Of a stretch of 64,000 nt of DNA, positions 63,957 to 64,000 are shown in pieces. The stretch is taken from the NCBI RefSeq assembly GCF_018599185.1, contig NZ_JAHFVL010000001.1:1550001-1614000 (forward strand). The letters are read 5' to 3'. Made by a program: the position numbers and the translations under genes. The stretch comes from Rhodanobacter sp. LX-99. Its GTDB lineage: Bacteria; Pseudomonadota; Gammaproteobacteria; Xanthomonadales; Rhodanobacteraceae. The first letter of the stretch is position 1. The number at the start of each line of letters is the position of its first letter. Under the pieces are notes generated by a model. It was not told the DNA's origin and did no database searches. It saw only the letters and a list, made by a program, of their open reading frames with translations.

Positions 63957-64000
63957 GTGCCGCCGATCCCTTGCCATATCACAGCACCCGCGGCGGCGCT
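63953..64000 (+). CDS. thrC: Threonine synthase, N-terminus only (runs off the window)
   Basis: Sixteen codons: [16 protein letters not shown]. The YHSTRGG start is diagnostic for threonine synthase (YxSTRG). ATG 63953 overlaps the thrB stop in ATGA. Completes the thr operon in the order dehydrogenase-kinase-synthase. Confidence 0.85.
   Translation, partial: MSAADPLPYHSTRGGA

Overview
The window reads as a chromosomal segment of a high-GC gammaproteobacterium of the Xanthomonadales, most likely Rhodanobacteraceae (Rhodanobacter/Dyella-like). This is inferred from the style of the proteins (M61 and S9 secreted peptidases, TonB receptor start, UbiJ/UbiB/UbiK, type II QueF, aerobic NrdAB), from a perfect CRP/Clp-type operator, and from the gene order. 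No phage, plasmid, CRISPR or insertion sequence is visible. One tRNA (Arg, anticodon CCG) is present. GC content and codon use were judged by eye, not computed.

Layout. 1-5009: start of a TonB receptor, a CapA-like phosphoesterase, a DUF4156-type lipoprotein and a large secreted M16 protease. 5282-10190: a tight plus-strand housekeeping run (small membrane protein, trmL, ubiJ, ubiB, truC, arfB, PlsC-like acyltransferase). 10422-15558: an exopolysaccharide locus (sugar-nucleotide epimerase, membrane glycosyltransferase, TPR/beta-barrel exporter, polysaccharide deacetylase) headed by a sigma-54-like promoter and a perfect CRP/Clp box. 15624-19773: LysR regulator divergent from aceB-aceA (glyoxylate shunt). 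19848-24146: CPA-type antiporter, comM, ubiK (minus) and a P-II gene (plus). 24216-28337: a cobalamin riboswitch leading nrdA, a small KTSC-like gene and nrdB. 28358-30640: a BlaI-type repressor with two operator dyads and an M56 metallopeptidase carrying a Gln/Gly heptad-repeat tail. 30782-42914: DPP4-like peptidase, thioesterase, GST, LysR/aldo-keto reductase pair, queF, a lipoprotein, a glycerophosphodiesterase, tRNA-Arg, M61 peptidase and a diguanylate cyclase. 42927-52766: amino-acid permease, an ether-lipid-type pair (AGMO-like hydroxylase plus YhhN lysoplasmalogenase), alkaline phosphatase, an LtaS-like phosphoglycerol transferase and CpdB.

52767-59281 looks like a patchy, probably acquired block: Ohr, aldo-keto reductase, AraC regulator, two SDRs and an alpha/beta hydrolase. 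It is bounded and interrupted by gene relics and repeat-like non-coding DNA. 59361-61411 encodes a diheme plus triheme cytochrome c pair with no dehydrogenase partner. 61525-64000 is the threonine operon: a leader peptide with nine threonine codons in ten, a stand-alone homoserine dehydrogenase, thrB and the first codons of thrC.

Themes linking the genes are envelope and exopolysaccharide biology, phosphorus and lipid scavenging (phoA, cpdB, GDPD, YhhN/AGMO), ubiquinone assembly factors, and several sequence-visible control devices: riboswitch, attenuator leader, BlaI operators and Clp box. The observations most worth following are the exopolysaccharide locus with its double regulatory signature, the riboswitch-controlled class I ribonucleotide reductase with a small protein inside the operon, the AGMO/YhhN pair, and the unusual M56 peptidase.
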